The translations under genes were made by a program, and so were the position numbers. A stretch of 64,000 bases of DNA from Bretschneidera sinensis (taxonomy: Eukaryota; Streptophyta; Magnoliopsida; Brassicales; Akaniaceae): positions 57,506,084 to 57,570,083 of the forward strand of contig CM043705.1 of NCBI GenBank assembly GCA_023935145.1. The letters run 5' to 3'. Each line of letters opens with the position of its first letter. Positions within the stretch are counted from its first letter, which is position 1. The notes beneath the pieces were generated by a model. That model made no database searches. It saw nothing but the letters and a program-made list of their open reading frames with translations, and was not told where the DNA came from. This document shows positions 12,523 to 22,760 of this stretch, in pieces.

Positions 12523-15041
12523 AGTCTTTTATTTTTTATTTTTTATAAGTGAAACGTATTAAAGAAAAAAGTAACAAGGGGGTGCAACTCATGTACAAGG
12601 CTATCTATAGGAGAGAAACTCCACAAAATCTATAGAGTCAAAGTCGTTTACAAAATAATTCCCTTTGACCCAAAAAAAGGCCATTAAGCCATCTTTCCCT
12701 AATTGCAACAAAAGGTCTCTCAAAGCCTTTAAATGCTCTATGGTTCCTCTTGAGCCAAACAATATAAAAGATAGAAAGTGGGATCAAGGAGTAAACTTTC
12801 TTGAGATTTTTAGGGGCCCGCAGTTCACTCCAAGCCCACACTTCGTCTAACACCGATCAGGCGCACACCTAAGAGATCCCCAAAACTTTATAAGACATTT
12901 CCCATAAGACTCTTGCTAAAGAGCACTTCATCAGAAGATGAAACAATGATTCACCAACATCCTTCCATTTCTTTGCAAATTATCAAGCGTTAGGATCTTT
13001 TCCAAAGAGGCCTCCCAACAAAAAAAAAACTCACTTTCTTTGGGGCTCCGGAGCACCAAATTGCTTTCCACGGGAATTTGATGGATCCATCCACATTAGA
13101 CCCAGCTAGAAGTATCTTATAAAAAGACCTCACCTCAAAACCTTTGCCCGGGTTGTCCCTCCATCTCATCGCATCTTCTTTAGAAAAGTCAAAGTTAAAA
13201 CTATATAAAGTTTCCAAGAAACTTTACACCCTTTCAATCTACCAATTATTAACGTTGCGTATGAAAGACATCCTACGAGATAACATCGTGGACCACCAAG
13301 AAGCAAGGTGAAATAAGAGCTTCTTTATCCCTCGCAATTTCAAAGATTTTCGGGAATCGATCTTTAAAAGGGGTGTTCTCGAACCATGTATCATGCCAAA
13401 GCCGCGTTCTACGTCCATCACCAACCAACACCGAAAGGTGAGGACTCAAGGCTTCCCAACCATTCTGTCTCCACTTCCACACTTCAACACCATAGGCCCC
13501 CCTTTTTTTCTTAGACATCCACCCGCAAGCATCCAATCCAAACTTAGCTTCCACCACTATCCTCCAAAGATGATCCCTTTCCACAATAAACCTCCATAAC
13601 CATTTCCCAACAAAGCTTTGTTGAACAAAGTAAGAGACTCTATACTTAATCCCTCTCTATCTAACGGTTTCTTAACCACTCCCCATTTTACCAAGTGAAA
13701 TTTATGCTCCTCCCCAGTATTGCCTTAAAGGAATCTTCTTTGAATATCTTCCAACCTTTTAGCCACACCACTAGATATAGGAAAAAAAGACATAAAATAG
13801 ATAGAGAGACTAGAGAGAGTGCTTTTGATGAGAGTGAGTCTTCCTCCTTTATAGAGAAGAAGATTCTTCCAACCAGCTAACCACTTTTCAAATCTTTCCA
13901 CGATGGGATTCCACACATTTGAATCTTTAAATTTGGGATCAAGAGGGAGACCAAGATAAGTGAAAGGAAGAGTCCTTTCCTTGCACCCAAACAAACTAGC
14001 AAGAAAACGACCATTAATGTTCTCACTAAGAGGAATCAAATCACTCTTACTAAGATTGATTTTGAGCCCTGAGACCGCTTCAAAGTAGAGAAGGACACAT
14101 CGAAGATGCAAGATTTGATGAGTGTCTGCCCCAAAAAAAACAGTTGTCATCGACAAAGAGAAGATGAGATACACTCACACTTCTTCCTTCTCTTCCCACC
14201 TTAAAGTCATTTAAGAGTCCTCTCTCAACCGCTTTCAACAATATTTTGCTCAAGGCATCCATAACCAAAGTGAACAAAAAAGGGGAAAGAGGATCCCCTT
14301 GTCTCAAACCTCGTGAGACTTTAAAATACCTGGAAGGAAAACCATTAATAAGGATCGAAAAGGATGCCGATGAAGTACATTCATAGATCCATTTGCACCA
14401 CTTGTCCCTAAAGCCCATCCTCTTCAGAAGGTAGATCATAAAGCTCCAACTCACATGATCAAAAGCTTTCTCCATGTCAAGCTTACAAATCACTCCACCC
14501 CTCCATCTTTTAAATGGGAATCCACCACTTCGTTAGCAATTAAAGCGGCATCCAAAATTTGCCTTTTATCCACAAAAGCATTTTGGAAAGGACTCACCAC
14601 TTTAGAAATCACTTTTTTAAGTCTACAAGTGAGGACTTTCGAAAGAAGTTTATAAATGCAACCAATAAGACTAATAGGCTGAAAATATTTGATATTGGAA
14701 GCACCCACTTTCTTTGGAATAAGGACAATGAAGGTTGAGTTAAGGCTATCCACAAAATCACCTGATACATGGAACTCCTCAAAGAGCCGAAGGATATCCT
14801 TTTTAAGGCTAACCCAATTGTGTTTAAGGAAGGCCATAGAAAAACCATTGGGACCGGGGGCCTTGTCCCCATTACACTCCCTAAGGGTACAAAGAATCTC
14901 CTCATCAAAAGGGCGCTTAATCCACAATGCCTCACTAGCATCAAGAACAGAGAACTCCAGACCATCCAAATTCGGCCATTCAACGCAGCTCTTCTTGAAG
15001 AGAGACTTGTAGAAAGAGCAAATGGCCTCCTTAATATTCAT
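12523..15041 (-). mobile_element. LINE-A copy 1, L1-type, 3' part only
   Basis: Non-LTR retrotransposon on the minus strand in VDAC intron 5. Its A-rich 3' end appears as the T-rich start near 12,523. Reverse-transcriptase blocks are recognisable: NGDKAPGPNGFSMAFLKHNW (about 14,880), [30 protein letters not shown] (about 14,480), [19 protein letters not shown] (about 14,290) and the catalytic block, here LLFVDDN instead of FADD. A zf-RVT-like C-terminal part follows (12,640-13,230). Several frameshifts and stops break it. It is cut off at the duplication junction, so the endonuclease and ORF1 parts are absent from this copy. Confidence 0.9.
12638..15041 (-). pseudogene. LINE-A copy 1 ORF2 remnant (RT to zf-RVT)
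   Basis: The ORF2 product would have copied element RNA into DNA at a nicked target. RT fingers and palm lie at about 15,041-14,080, the thumb region at about 14,170-13,725 and the C-terminal zinc-finger-like region at about 13,600-12,640. A stop after KDGGVE at 14,490 is shared with copy 2, so it predates the duplication. The FVDD change and a small deletion behind it (about 14,140) are private to this copy. Copy 1 reads through near 14,610, where copy 2 is shifted. Confidence 0.85.
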
Positions 15042-15043
15042 AG

Positions 15044-18000
15044 TCTAGTCTAGTCTTTGATGTTTAGTTGCTTTATTCATAGGTTTCTTTGTGTTTGTGT
15101 AGCTTTTTACCACTTTTACTATCGATGAACCTGCTCCTTGACTAAAGGCAATCTTTAGCTTTATTGTTCCAGATCAGAGATCTGGCAAGGTCAGACACTT
15201 ATTTTCCCTTTGCCTTTGTGATTTAAGTTCATATTGATACTATTTGTTTTATTTATTTATTTTAATTATGGTGTTACGAGGGCTTTACTGCTCCCATGAT
15301 GCATTGATATGGCCACTCATTCTGACTTATGGATATTGTGTGACAGGTGGAACTCCAGTACCAACACGAGTATGCCGGAATAAGCTCTAGCATTGGATTG
15401 ACAGCAAGTCCTATTGTTAACTTCTCTGGCGTGATTGGAAACAATGCTGTCTCTGTTGGGACTAATCTATCCTTTGACATTGCCAGTGGAAACCTTACTG
15501 AATGCAATGCAGGGTTGAATTACACCAATACTAACCTCATTACTTCCTTGACATTGTAAGTAGGTTTTTCTTCTTTACAGAAGAGTTATTTTTAAAGTCT
15601 TTTATTTTTTTTTTTTAAGTGAAACGTATTAAAGAAAAAAGCAACAAGAGGGTGCAACCCATGTACAAGGCTATTTATAGGAGGGAAACTCTACAAAATC
15701 TATAGAGTCAAAGTCATTTACAAAAGAATTCCCTTTGACGCAAATAAAGGTCATTAAGCCATCTTTCCCTAATTGCAACAAAAGGTCTCTCAAAGCCTTC
15801 AAACGCTCTACGGTTCCTCTCGAGCCAAACAATCCAAAAGATAGAAAGTGGGATCAAGGAGTAAACTTTCTTGAGATTTTTAGGGGCTTGCAGTTCACTC
15901 CAAGCCCATGCTTCGTCTAACACCGATCAGACGAACACCTAAGAGATCCCCAAAACTTTATAAGACATTTCCCATAAGGCTCTTATTAAAGAGCACTCCA
16001 TCAGAAGATGAAACTACAATCTTTGCAGATGTAACAATGGTTCACCAACATCTTTCCCTTACTTTGCAAATTATCAAGCGTTAGGATCTTTTCCAAAGAA
16101 GCCTCCCAACAAAAAAAACTCACTTTCTTTTAGGCTCTGGAGCACCAAATTGCTTTCCACGGGAAGTTGATGGATCCATCCGCATTAGACCCAGCTAGAA
16201 GCATCTTATAAAAAGACTTCACCTCAAAACCTTTGCCGGGGTTGTCCCTCCATCTCATCGCATCTTATTTAGAAAAGTCAAAGTTAAAACTACATAAAGT
16301 TTCCAAGAAGCTTTGCACCCTCTCAATCTCCAAATTATTAACGTTGCGTATGAAAGACACATCCTACGAGATAACACCGTTGACCACCAAGAAGTAAGAT
16401 GAAATAAGAGCTTCTTTATTTCTCGCAATTTCAAAGATTTCCGTGAATCGATCTTTAAAAGGGGTATTCTCGAACCATGCCAAAGCCATGTTCTACTTCC
16501 ATCACCAACCAACACCGAAAGGTGAGGACTCAAGGCTTTCCAACCATTCTGTATCCACTTCCATACTCCAACACCATAGGCCCCCCTTATTTTCTTAGAC
16601 GTCCACCCGCAAGCATCCAATCCAAACTTAGCTTCCACCACTGTCCTCGAAAGATGATCCCTTTCCACAATAAACCTCCATAACCATTTTCCCAACAAAG
16701 CTTTGTTGAACAAAGGAAGGGACTTTATACTTAACCCTCCTCTATCTAACGGTTTCTTAACCACTCCCCATCTTACTAAGTGAAATTTATGCTCCTCCTC
16801 AGTATTGCCCTAAAGGAATCTTCTTTGAATATCTTCCAACCTTTTAGCCACACACCACTAGATATAGGAAAAAAGGACATAAAATAGATAGGGAGACTAG
16901 AGAGAGTGCTTTTGATGAGAGTGATTCTTCCTCCTTTAGGGAGAAGAAGATCCTTCCAACCGGCTAACAACTTTTTAAATCTTTCCACGATGGGAGTCCA
17001 CACATCTGACTCTTTAAATTTGGCACCAAGAGGGAGACCAAGATAAGTGAAGGAAAGAGTCCCCTCCTTGCACCCCAACAAACTAGCAAGAAAACGACCA
17101 TTAATGTTCTCACCAAGAGGAATCAAATCACTCTTACTAGGATTGATTTTGAGCCCCGAGGCCACCTCAAAGTAGAGAAGGACACATCGAGGATGCAAGA
17201 TTTGATGAGCATTTGCCCCACAAAAAATAATTGTGTCATCGGCAAAGAGAAGATGAGACACACTCACACTTCTTCCTTCTCTTCCCACCTTAAAGTCACT
17301 TAAGAGTCCTCTTTCAACCGCTTTCAACAACATTTTGCTCAAGGCTTCCGTAACCAAAGTGAACAAAAAAGGGGAAAGAGGATCCCCTTGTCTCGAACCT
17401 CGTGAGGCTTTAAAATACCCGAAAGGACAACCATTAATAATGATCGAAAAGGATGCCGACGAAATACATTTAAAGATCCATTTGCACCACTTGTCCCCAA
17501 AACCCATCCTCTTCAGAAGGTATATCATAAAGCTCCAACTTACATGATCAAAAGCTTTCTCCATGTCAAGCTTACAAATCACTCCACCCCTCCATCTTTT
17601 AAATGGGAATCCACCACTTCGTTAGCAATTAAAGTGGCATCCAAAATTTGCTTTTTATCCACAAAAGCATTTTGGAAAGGACTCACCACTTTAGAAATCA
17701 CCTTTTTAGTCTACAAGTGAGGACTTTCGAAAGAAGTTTATAAATGCAACCAATAAGACTAATAGGCCGAAAATCTTTGATATTAGAAGCACCAACTTTC
17801 TTTGGAATAAGGACAATGAAGGTTGAGTTAAGGCTATCCACAAAATCACCTGATACATGGAACTCCTCAAAGAGCCGAAGGATATCCTTTTTAAGGCTAA
17901 CCCAATTGTGTTTAAGGAAGGCCATAGAAAAACCAGGGGGATTGGGAGCCTTGTCCCCATTACACTCCCTAAGGGTACAAAGAATCTCCTCATCAAAAAG

Positions 18001-18126
18001 GCGCTCAATCCACAATGCCTCACTAACATCAAGAACAGAGAACTCCAAACCATCCAAATTCGGCCATTCAATGCAGCTCTCCTTGAAGAGAGATTTGTAG
18101 AAAGAGCAAATGGCCTCTTTAATATT
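15044..18126. repeat. Tandem duplication unit 2 (VDAC exons 4'-5' plus LINE)
   Basis: Second copy of the ~3.08 kb unit. Beyond about 18,126 the LINE continues into its 5' half, which has no counterpart in unit 1. Unit 2 therefore has the outer LINE continuation, while unit 1 has the outer host continuation into intron 3. The copies differ by many substitutions, so the duplication is not recent. Confidence 0.9.
15103..15555 (+). pseudogene. Duplicated VDAC exons 4' and 5'
   Basis: Exon 4' spans 15103-15189 and exon 5' 15347-15555, with splice borders kept. In exon 4' the glycine codon after EPAP is TGA (GGA in the first copy), so inclusion would end translation. Exon 5' differs from exon 5 by replacements such as ATNLSFD for GTDISFD and a Lys-to-Glu change before CNAGLNY. 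If both exon pairs were spliced in, the barrel would carry a duplicated central section. The stop and the divergence suggest no coding function. Confidence 0.88.
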
Positions 18127-19302
18127 CTCCTCCTTCACAAAAATTGAGCCATCAACCTCAATAGAGCAAATAAAGTTGTGTCTCCTATGGTCATTTGCCA
18201 TACAGTGAAAGAAATTAGTGTTCCTGTCACCCTCCTTAAGCCAAATTTACCTAGATTTCTGTCTCCATGAGGTTTCTTCCATAGAGATAAGTTTGGACAG
18301 TTCCTTCTTAATCCACAAACGCCTCTCTCTTTCCTCCCCCGAGAGACTCGAAGAAATCTCCTTCTCATCAAGACCAATCACCTCCCCCATCAACGCATTG
18401 ATTGAGGAGTTGATATCACCAAGAGATTCTTTGTTCCATTTCTTCAATTCCAATTTGAGTGTTTTCAATTTTGAAGCCACCACGAAGCTAGCGAACCCCC
18501 TCGCATTACATCATTCCCACCAACCTTTGATAAGATCTTGAAAGCCTTCCACCTTCAGCCACATATTTTCAAAACGGAAAGGAGTAGGACACCATTGCAA
18601 ACCCCCCACTTCAAGAACAATAGGGTGATGGTCTGACAATGGCCGAGGCAAAAGCTTCTGAGTGAGATTAGGGTAGAGAGATTTTCAGCAACTAGAGATA
18701 AGAAAACGATCGATCTGAGAGAACGAGAGGGTTTCCCTAAAACTTAACTAGTTGAATGACCCACCTGATAAAGGCAAATCAATAAGATTTTGGCCCTGAA
18801 CAAAAGCAAGAAACTCCCTTATAGAGCTATCCTCCACCAAACATCCTACTCTCTCGTGAGGAAAGAGAACAACATTGACGTCCCCGCCCACCACCCTAGG
18901 GAGATTCCATCGGCTCTTAACCTCAGCAATTTTGTCCCAGAAGAGACCCCTCTCACTATTAAGAACTGGACTGTAAACTCCCTAGAACAACCACGCACTG
19001 CTCGACGACAGGTCTTTGAGCAAACAAGAAATCGAGAAGCATCCCGCTAGAAAATCAACCAAGTCCAACACTTTTTTATTCCACATAACCATGACACCAC
19101 CTAAAGCACCAACCGACGTCAAAGCTTTCTATTCACACGACCTAATACCCTAAACACTACGAATAACCGTATCAGAGATCGTCTCCATTTTAGTTTCTTG
19201 AAGACAAATCACATCCCCCGTTCGTTCTCTAAAAAAATGCTTCACCACACCCCTTTTCTCCAAGTCATTCAATCCCCTCACATTCCACGAAATGATTTTC
19301 AT
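15714..19302 (-). pseudogene. LINE-A copy 2 ORF2 (endonuclease-RT), broken
   Basis: The start is chosen at ATG 19302, followed by KIISWNVRGLND, the usual opening of plant L1 AP-endonucleases. A DVICLQETK-like block and a SDHHPIVLEV block follow, with interrupting stops. RT begins near 18,200 (FICSIEVDGSIFVKEENIKE); [26 protein letters not shown] and an intact catalytic [10 protein letters not shown] lie within the 268-residue open stretch 17,582-16,776. A shift near 17,705 is private to this copy and the stop behind GGVE is shared with copy 1. The C-terminal part carries WLWRF, WKAIWC and zf-RVT-like blocks. It is not functional as it stands. Confidence 0.88.
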
Positions 19303-20115
19303 CTTCATTAATCAACAAAACCACCCCTATTCTAATCTTTTCTATCTTAAATAATTTGATAGCTTGCACTTCCACACCAAGAAGAGAAACCCCTACCAAC
19401 TTATTCAATTTCTTGACCCAGTTCAACACCCAATTTGACACCAGCAAGTTTAATTTTTCTACATCATCCAGATCATTAACCAGCCACTGGTCAGACTGCT
19501 CAGGACTCACCACAAGAGCCAAATTGTCTTCCGAGACCCCTGCTTCAAGACTTCTCTCTAGCCCCTCGAAAACAGGGACAAAAGAATCTCTCTGAAAGGC
19601 CAACACCCCCTCTTCCTCTTCAACTTTGCTCACAATCTCCATCCCGAAGGGAGCAGCATCAATCATGCCCCTACCAGCCTCGTTAGTGGACAAAAGATCT
19701 AGGAATCCCACTGGAAGACAGTTCTCTTCAGCCTCCTTATCAGACCCCACAGACCCAGAAGAGAGAGGAGGAGAAAAGCAACCCGGTTCCTCCAAAGAAA
19801 GAGGCTGGAAAATCAGGCAAGGATCCGGCCCCCTTTGAGAGTAAAACTCTCACAAATTAGATTGCCCAGGTATCTGGAAGCACTCGGCAGCTTCTGCAGC
19901 GAGGAAACAGAGGGCTGCAGCTGCGAAATCGAAAGAAATACAGTCTCCGGTGACGAATCCGGCCGATCTGACCTCGTCAGCACCAAGATCCCTTCGCCGG
20001 GTTTCGGCAGCTTGACCGGACCCAGCCCTGCCACCTCTTGCTGAAACGCGGCGCACGCTGATGCACATCCCATCGACAGCGCAAAAGAGTTCTGCCCAGA
20101 AATGTTTCCTCCCAT
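19265..20115 (-). pseudogene. LINE-A ORF1 3' portion (uncertain)
   Basis: Two open stretches, 20,115-19,813 and 19,795-19,265, precede the endonuclease in a different frame and overlap its start slightly. The composition is acidic and serine-rich, with no recognised domain. Their position matches the variable C-terminal region of plant L1 ORF1 proteins. It is more GC-rich than its surroundings. The usual DUF4283 and CCHC parts are missing. Confidence 0.45.
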
Positions 20116-20124
20116 CCCTTTTCC

Positions 20125-20438
20125 TAGTGGTTCAAATATGGAACTAATTCCAGGAAATCAATTGCATGTTTTACTCACTTAACCAAATTAGGTGAGTGTA
20201 AAGGGTGAAAGTTCAGGCAGGTTTCTAAATTGCATTTGGAAAGATATGGTGATAACAATGTTGATGGATTAAAAGTTCCATTTCCTAAGTAAATAACCAG
20301 CTAATAAATTTCTTAATAAGAGGATAAGATTGAAATCTAATTATTGATTAAATTTGTGTGTAGTTGGTCTGCTTTTGTAAATTGTGTGGTTTGAGGTAAT
20401 TTCCCCGTGACAAGGTTATTTTTTGATAATGACTACAG
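20125..20438 (+). other. Remainder of VDAC intron 5
   Basis: Non-coding sequence between the LINE and the last VDAC exon. It ends in a T-rich tract and the acceptor GACTACAG at 20431-20438. Confidence 0.6.
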
Positions 20439-20743
20439 GAATGATAAAGCGGATACCCTTTCTGCTTACTACCACATTGTAAGCCCACTGAGCAATTGCA
20501 GCTGTTGGTGCTGAGCTGACCCATAGCTTTTCAAGCAATGAAAATACTATGACAATTGGCACACAGCATGCACTTGACCACTTGACTACTGTGACGGCTT
20601 GGGTGAACAACTATGGAAAAGTAAGCGCTCTCATCCAGCATGTGTGGCCCCCGAGATCTCTACTCATCATTTCAGGAGAAGTAGACACCAGGGCAATTGA
20701 AAAGAGTGCTAAGGTTGGACTGGCCTTGGCACTTGAACCATAA

Positions 20744-21641
20744 ATTAGCGAGTATTCTTGGTATGGTTAACAGCCTTGATTTTGAATTGTGGAGCGCAAT
20801 AATGTAGGCAGAATGGCATTTCTCCCTTTTTCCAATAAACTTTTTGGTGGTTTACCAGCGTTCACGTATTTTAGTGGATATGGGTTGTAAAAAATAATTC
20901 AAGCTGGGCATGGACCAACGTCATTGATTACTTCGTTTGAAAATTTTCTGTCCATCCTTCCCCAATTAATGGGTCAAATTTTAATACACTGCAAATGGAT
21001 TGTTTGATTTTTGTCACAGATAATTTTTGGTTGGACAAAATGGTTTACGTAGGCTACCTGGAGTAGTCTCCACTGTAACTATATTGGCATCGACACTAAG
21101 GATCATTCTGTATTTTGTGATGAAAGCTTAGGTTTAGCATTAATAAGTGCTTATGAGGAGACTTGTACTTAAGCATTTCAAGCAGTTGGGCGAGCTTGTA
21201 CAACTGAACTAAACATTTATTAGTAGGGATGCTTTTTTACACTTTCATTACTAACATATTTTTGCATTGCTTCGTTTTTGACAAGACATTTTAGTGAATG
21301 AAAAAACTCAGGTTTTTGTTAACCAAGCTTTGTTTCTAGTCGTGCTTATGTAGTTCAGGGTACTCAGATTGCAATGAGGTTGGATTAAGGCGTTTGTATT
21401 TATACTGTAGTCCAACAGTATTGATAAAACGTGTATGCGTTTTGCGGGTTTCAAAAATGGTGCAAGAGGCTAGAGGCACTTCTGAATTTATGGCTGAGGT
21501 AGAAAGTGCAAGTCTAACGCAATGCTTGTATTTTTGTCCAGAAATTATTTCTCGTTTGACTTTCTGAAACAAATTTGATTATAGTTTTTATAAATATTTT
21601 ATTTTGTAATTATTGTATTAATTTAATATTAAATAAATTAC
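20744..21641. other. VDAC 3' flank, no gene seen
   Basis: Includes the likely 3' UTR, with a TCCAATAAAC block near 20,831 that could be a polyadenylation signal. No other gene is supported. The small minus-strand frame at 21336-21572 lacks recognisable motifs. Confidence 0.5.
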
Positions 21642-22260
21642 TCATTTACTTAAATGAACAGTGTAAAGAAAAAAATGGTTTTGAAATTCAATAAAGTAAG
21701 CTTTTAGAGAGATGGGTTGCTGATTTGCATGAAAGGGTGAGAATAGTCGCAGCGCAGCTAACAGTATCCAACACACCCCAGAGTAGGAAACTTCGCTTCT
21801 ATCCATATCAAGAATACATGATAACCAAGGGGGATTCAAATTCCTTAAATCCAAAACACGTCCTTTCTTTGCAAGCATGTTGCAGTTGGTTTCCCTAAAT
21901 ACATGGCAAAATGTGTACTCTTTGAACCCGCTAAGCAATAACATGCAATCATGAATAATAGGCTCAAATGGGTGATCATTCCTCACATCATTAGTAATCA
22001 GACCAATAACAATTTGGACATCAATCTCAATATTCAGTAAGGAAATGTTAAGATCGTGAGCCATGGTCAACCCAACGCCGAGAACTCCGCAGCCGCACTA
22101 AAACCATAACCAATGTTTTTAGTAAATTCCTTGATCTAGTTACCTGTCTCACCCCTAAGCAACCCACCACTATTACAGTGACAGATTCTTAGAAGTAGAA
22201 CAGTCAGTGTTCAATTTAACCCAACTAAACTCGAAATTAAAGTCGATTTAGGCTTCAAGC
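21642..22260 (-). pseudogene. LINE RNase H (RVT_3-like) fragment
   Basis: On the minus strand the frame contains ISLLNIEIDVQIVIGLI and FCHVFRETNCNMLAKKG, matching the end of the RNase H-like domain that follows RT in plant LINEs (the usual form is YREANxxADxLAxxG). Upstream, WVKLNTDCSTSKN (about 22,220) corresponds to the domain start with its first catalytic Asp, but stops separate the parts. It is probably the 3' end of the LINE whose RT lies at 24.4-26.2 kb, in the same strand and order. Confidence 0.65.
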
Positions 22261-22760
22261 CTGAGCTAATGATAAGGTTAGCGAACTCACAAGCTTCAAA
22301 AATGGTATCATCAGTAGTGTGGAGGACAAGTTCTCAAAGATAAGTTTATTTCTGACTGATTCCAGATTCAAAAAGCTAAAAAGCAACTCCAATGAAAGTT
22401 GTGAGAAAGGGGGTCAGAGCAAGAGAGATTTTCAAGTAACCAACAAGTGGTTTTTTAAAGAAAGGGAGGTGTCGGGTAAGAATAGACACACGACCCCAAA
22501 AGAGATTGGCAGTTAAGCAGTCTCTGTGGGCACTATGATTTTCACCGTCTCTTGCCAATCAGTGAGGGGGCTTAATGAGAGGAATCTTTTTAGGTATGGA
22601 CACATTTTTTAGATTGGATTCATTTTTGTCATTCAAGCACAAAACATGGATGACGAGTAATGAAGCACCATTTAGCTTTATAGTGAATCAAAATTCATTT
22701 TCATCGGTCTTATAAGAGAGATTATAGGTGAGGAGATCCGGGTACAAGAGAATGACGAAT
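22261..22760 (-). pseudogene. LINE C-terminal (zf-RVT-like) remnant
   Basis: A weakly coding region on the minus strand between the RNase H fragment and an unexplained insertion. It has blocks such as HRDCLTANLFWGRVSIL that resemble the cysteine/histidine region preceding RNase H in plant LINEs. Multiple stops are present. The call depends mainly on context. Confidence 0.4.

Larger units (their letters stand above)
11963..15043. repeat. Tandem duplication unit 1 (VDAC exons 4-5 plus LINE 3' part)
   Basis: The sequence from about 11,963, in VDAC intron 3, through exons 4 and 5, intron 5 and the 3' portion of a LINE to about 15,043 is repeated directly downstream with an offset of about 3,081-3,088 bp. 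At the junction the LINE phrase CTTAATATT joins host intron sequence TAGTCTTTGATG through a small TAGTC repeat. The breakpoint therefore lies inside the LINE on one side and inside the intron on the other. Confidence 0.9.
15600..20124 (-). mobile_element. LINE-A copy 2, L1-type, nearly full ORF2
   Basis: The longer copy of the intron-5 LINE. In minus orientation it contains an ORF1-like 3' part (20,115-19,265), an endonuclease (19,302-18,560), RT (18,200-16,780) and the C-terminal domain (16,760-15,714), ending in an A-rich tail that appears as T-rich sequence near 15,600. The 5' limit near 20,124 is uncertain. No DUF4283/zinc-knuckle ORF1 core is visible, so the insertion is probably 5'-truncated. 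No clear target-site duplication was found. Confidence 0.88.
10159..20743 (+). pseudogene. VDAC: VDAC (mitochondrial outer-membrane porin) gene, disrupted
   Basis: Family role: VDACs form the beta-barrel pore for metabolites in the outer mitochondrial membrane. Visible exons are 10159-10207 (starting MGKGPGLYSDIGKRAR), 10334-10401 (DLLYKDYQSDHKFTVTTYTS), 11573-11683 (KKGELLLAYVSTQLKNKN), 12023-12109 (IDEPAPGLKTIFSF), 12274-12482 (QYQHEYAGISSSIGLTASPI) and 20439-20743 (ending [20 protein letters not shown]). All have GT-AG borders and compatible phases, and together would approach the usual ~276 residues. The last exon is damaged: a codon is missing before YYH, and near 20494-20498 a net +1 shift takes the reading frame to a TGA before GAELTHS. 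Several conserved residues in the tail are also changed. Intron 5 has grown to about 8 kb through a LINE insertion and a tandem duplication that adds second copies of exons 4 and 5. A functional truncated product cannot be excluded, but decay is more likely. Confidence 0.85.

Noticed and set aside
14689..15053. Plus-strand ORFs within LINE-A (also 17,744-18,147, 13,393-13,880, 16,477-16,683)
   Set aside because: They are antisense shadows of the RT and C-terminal coding regions and have no domain similarity of their own.
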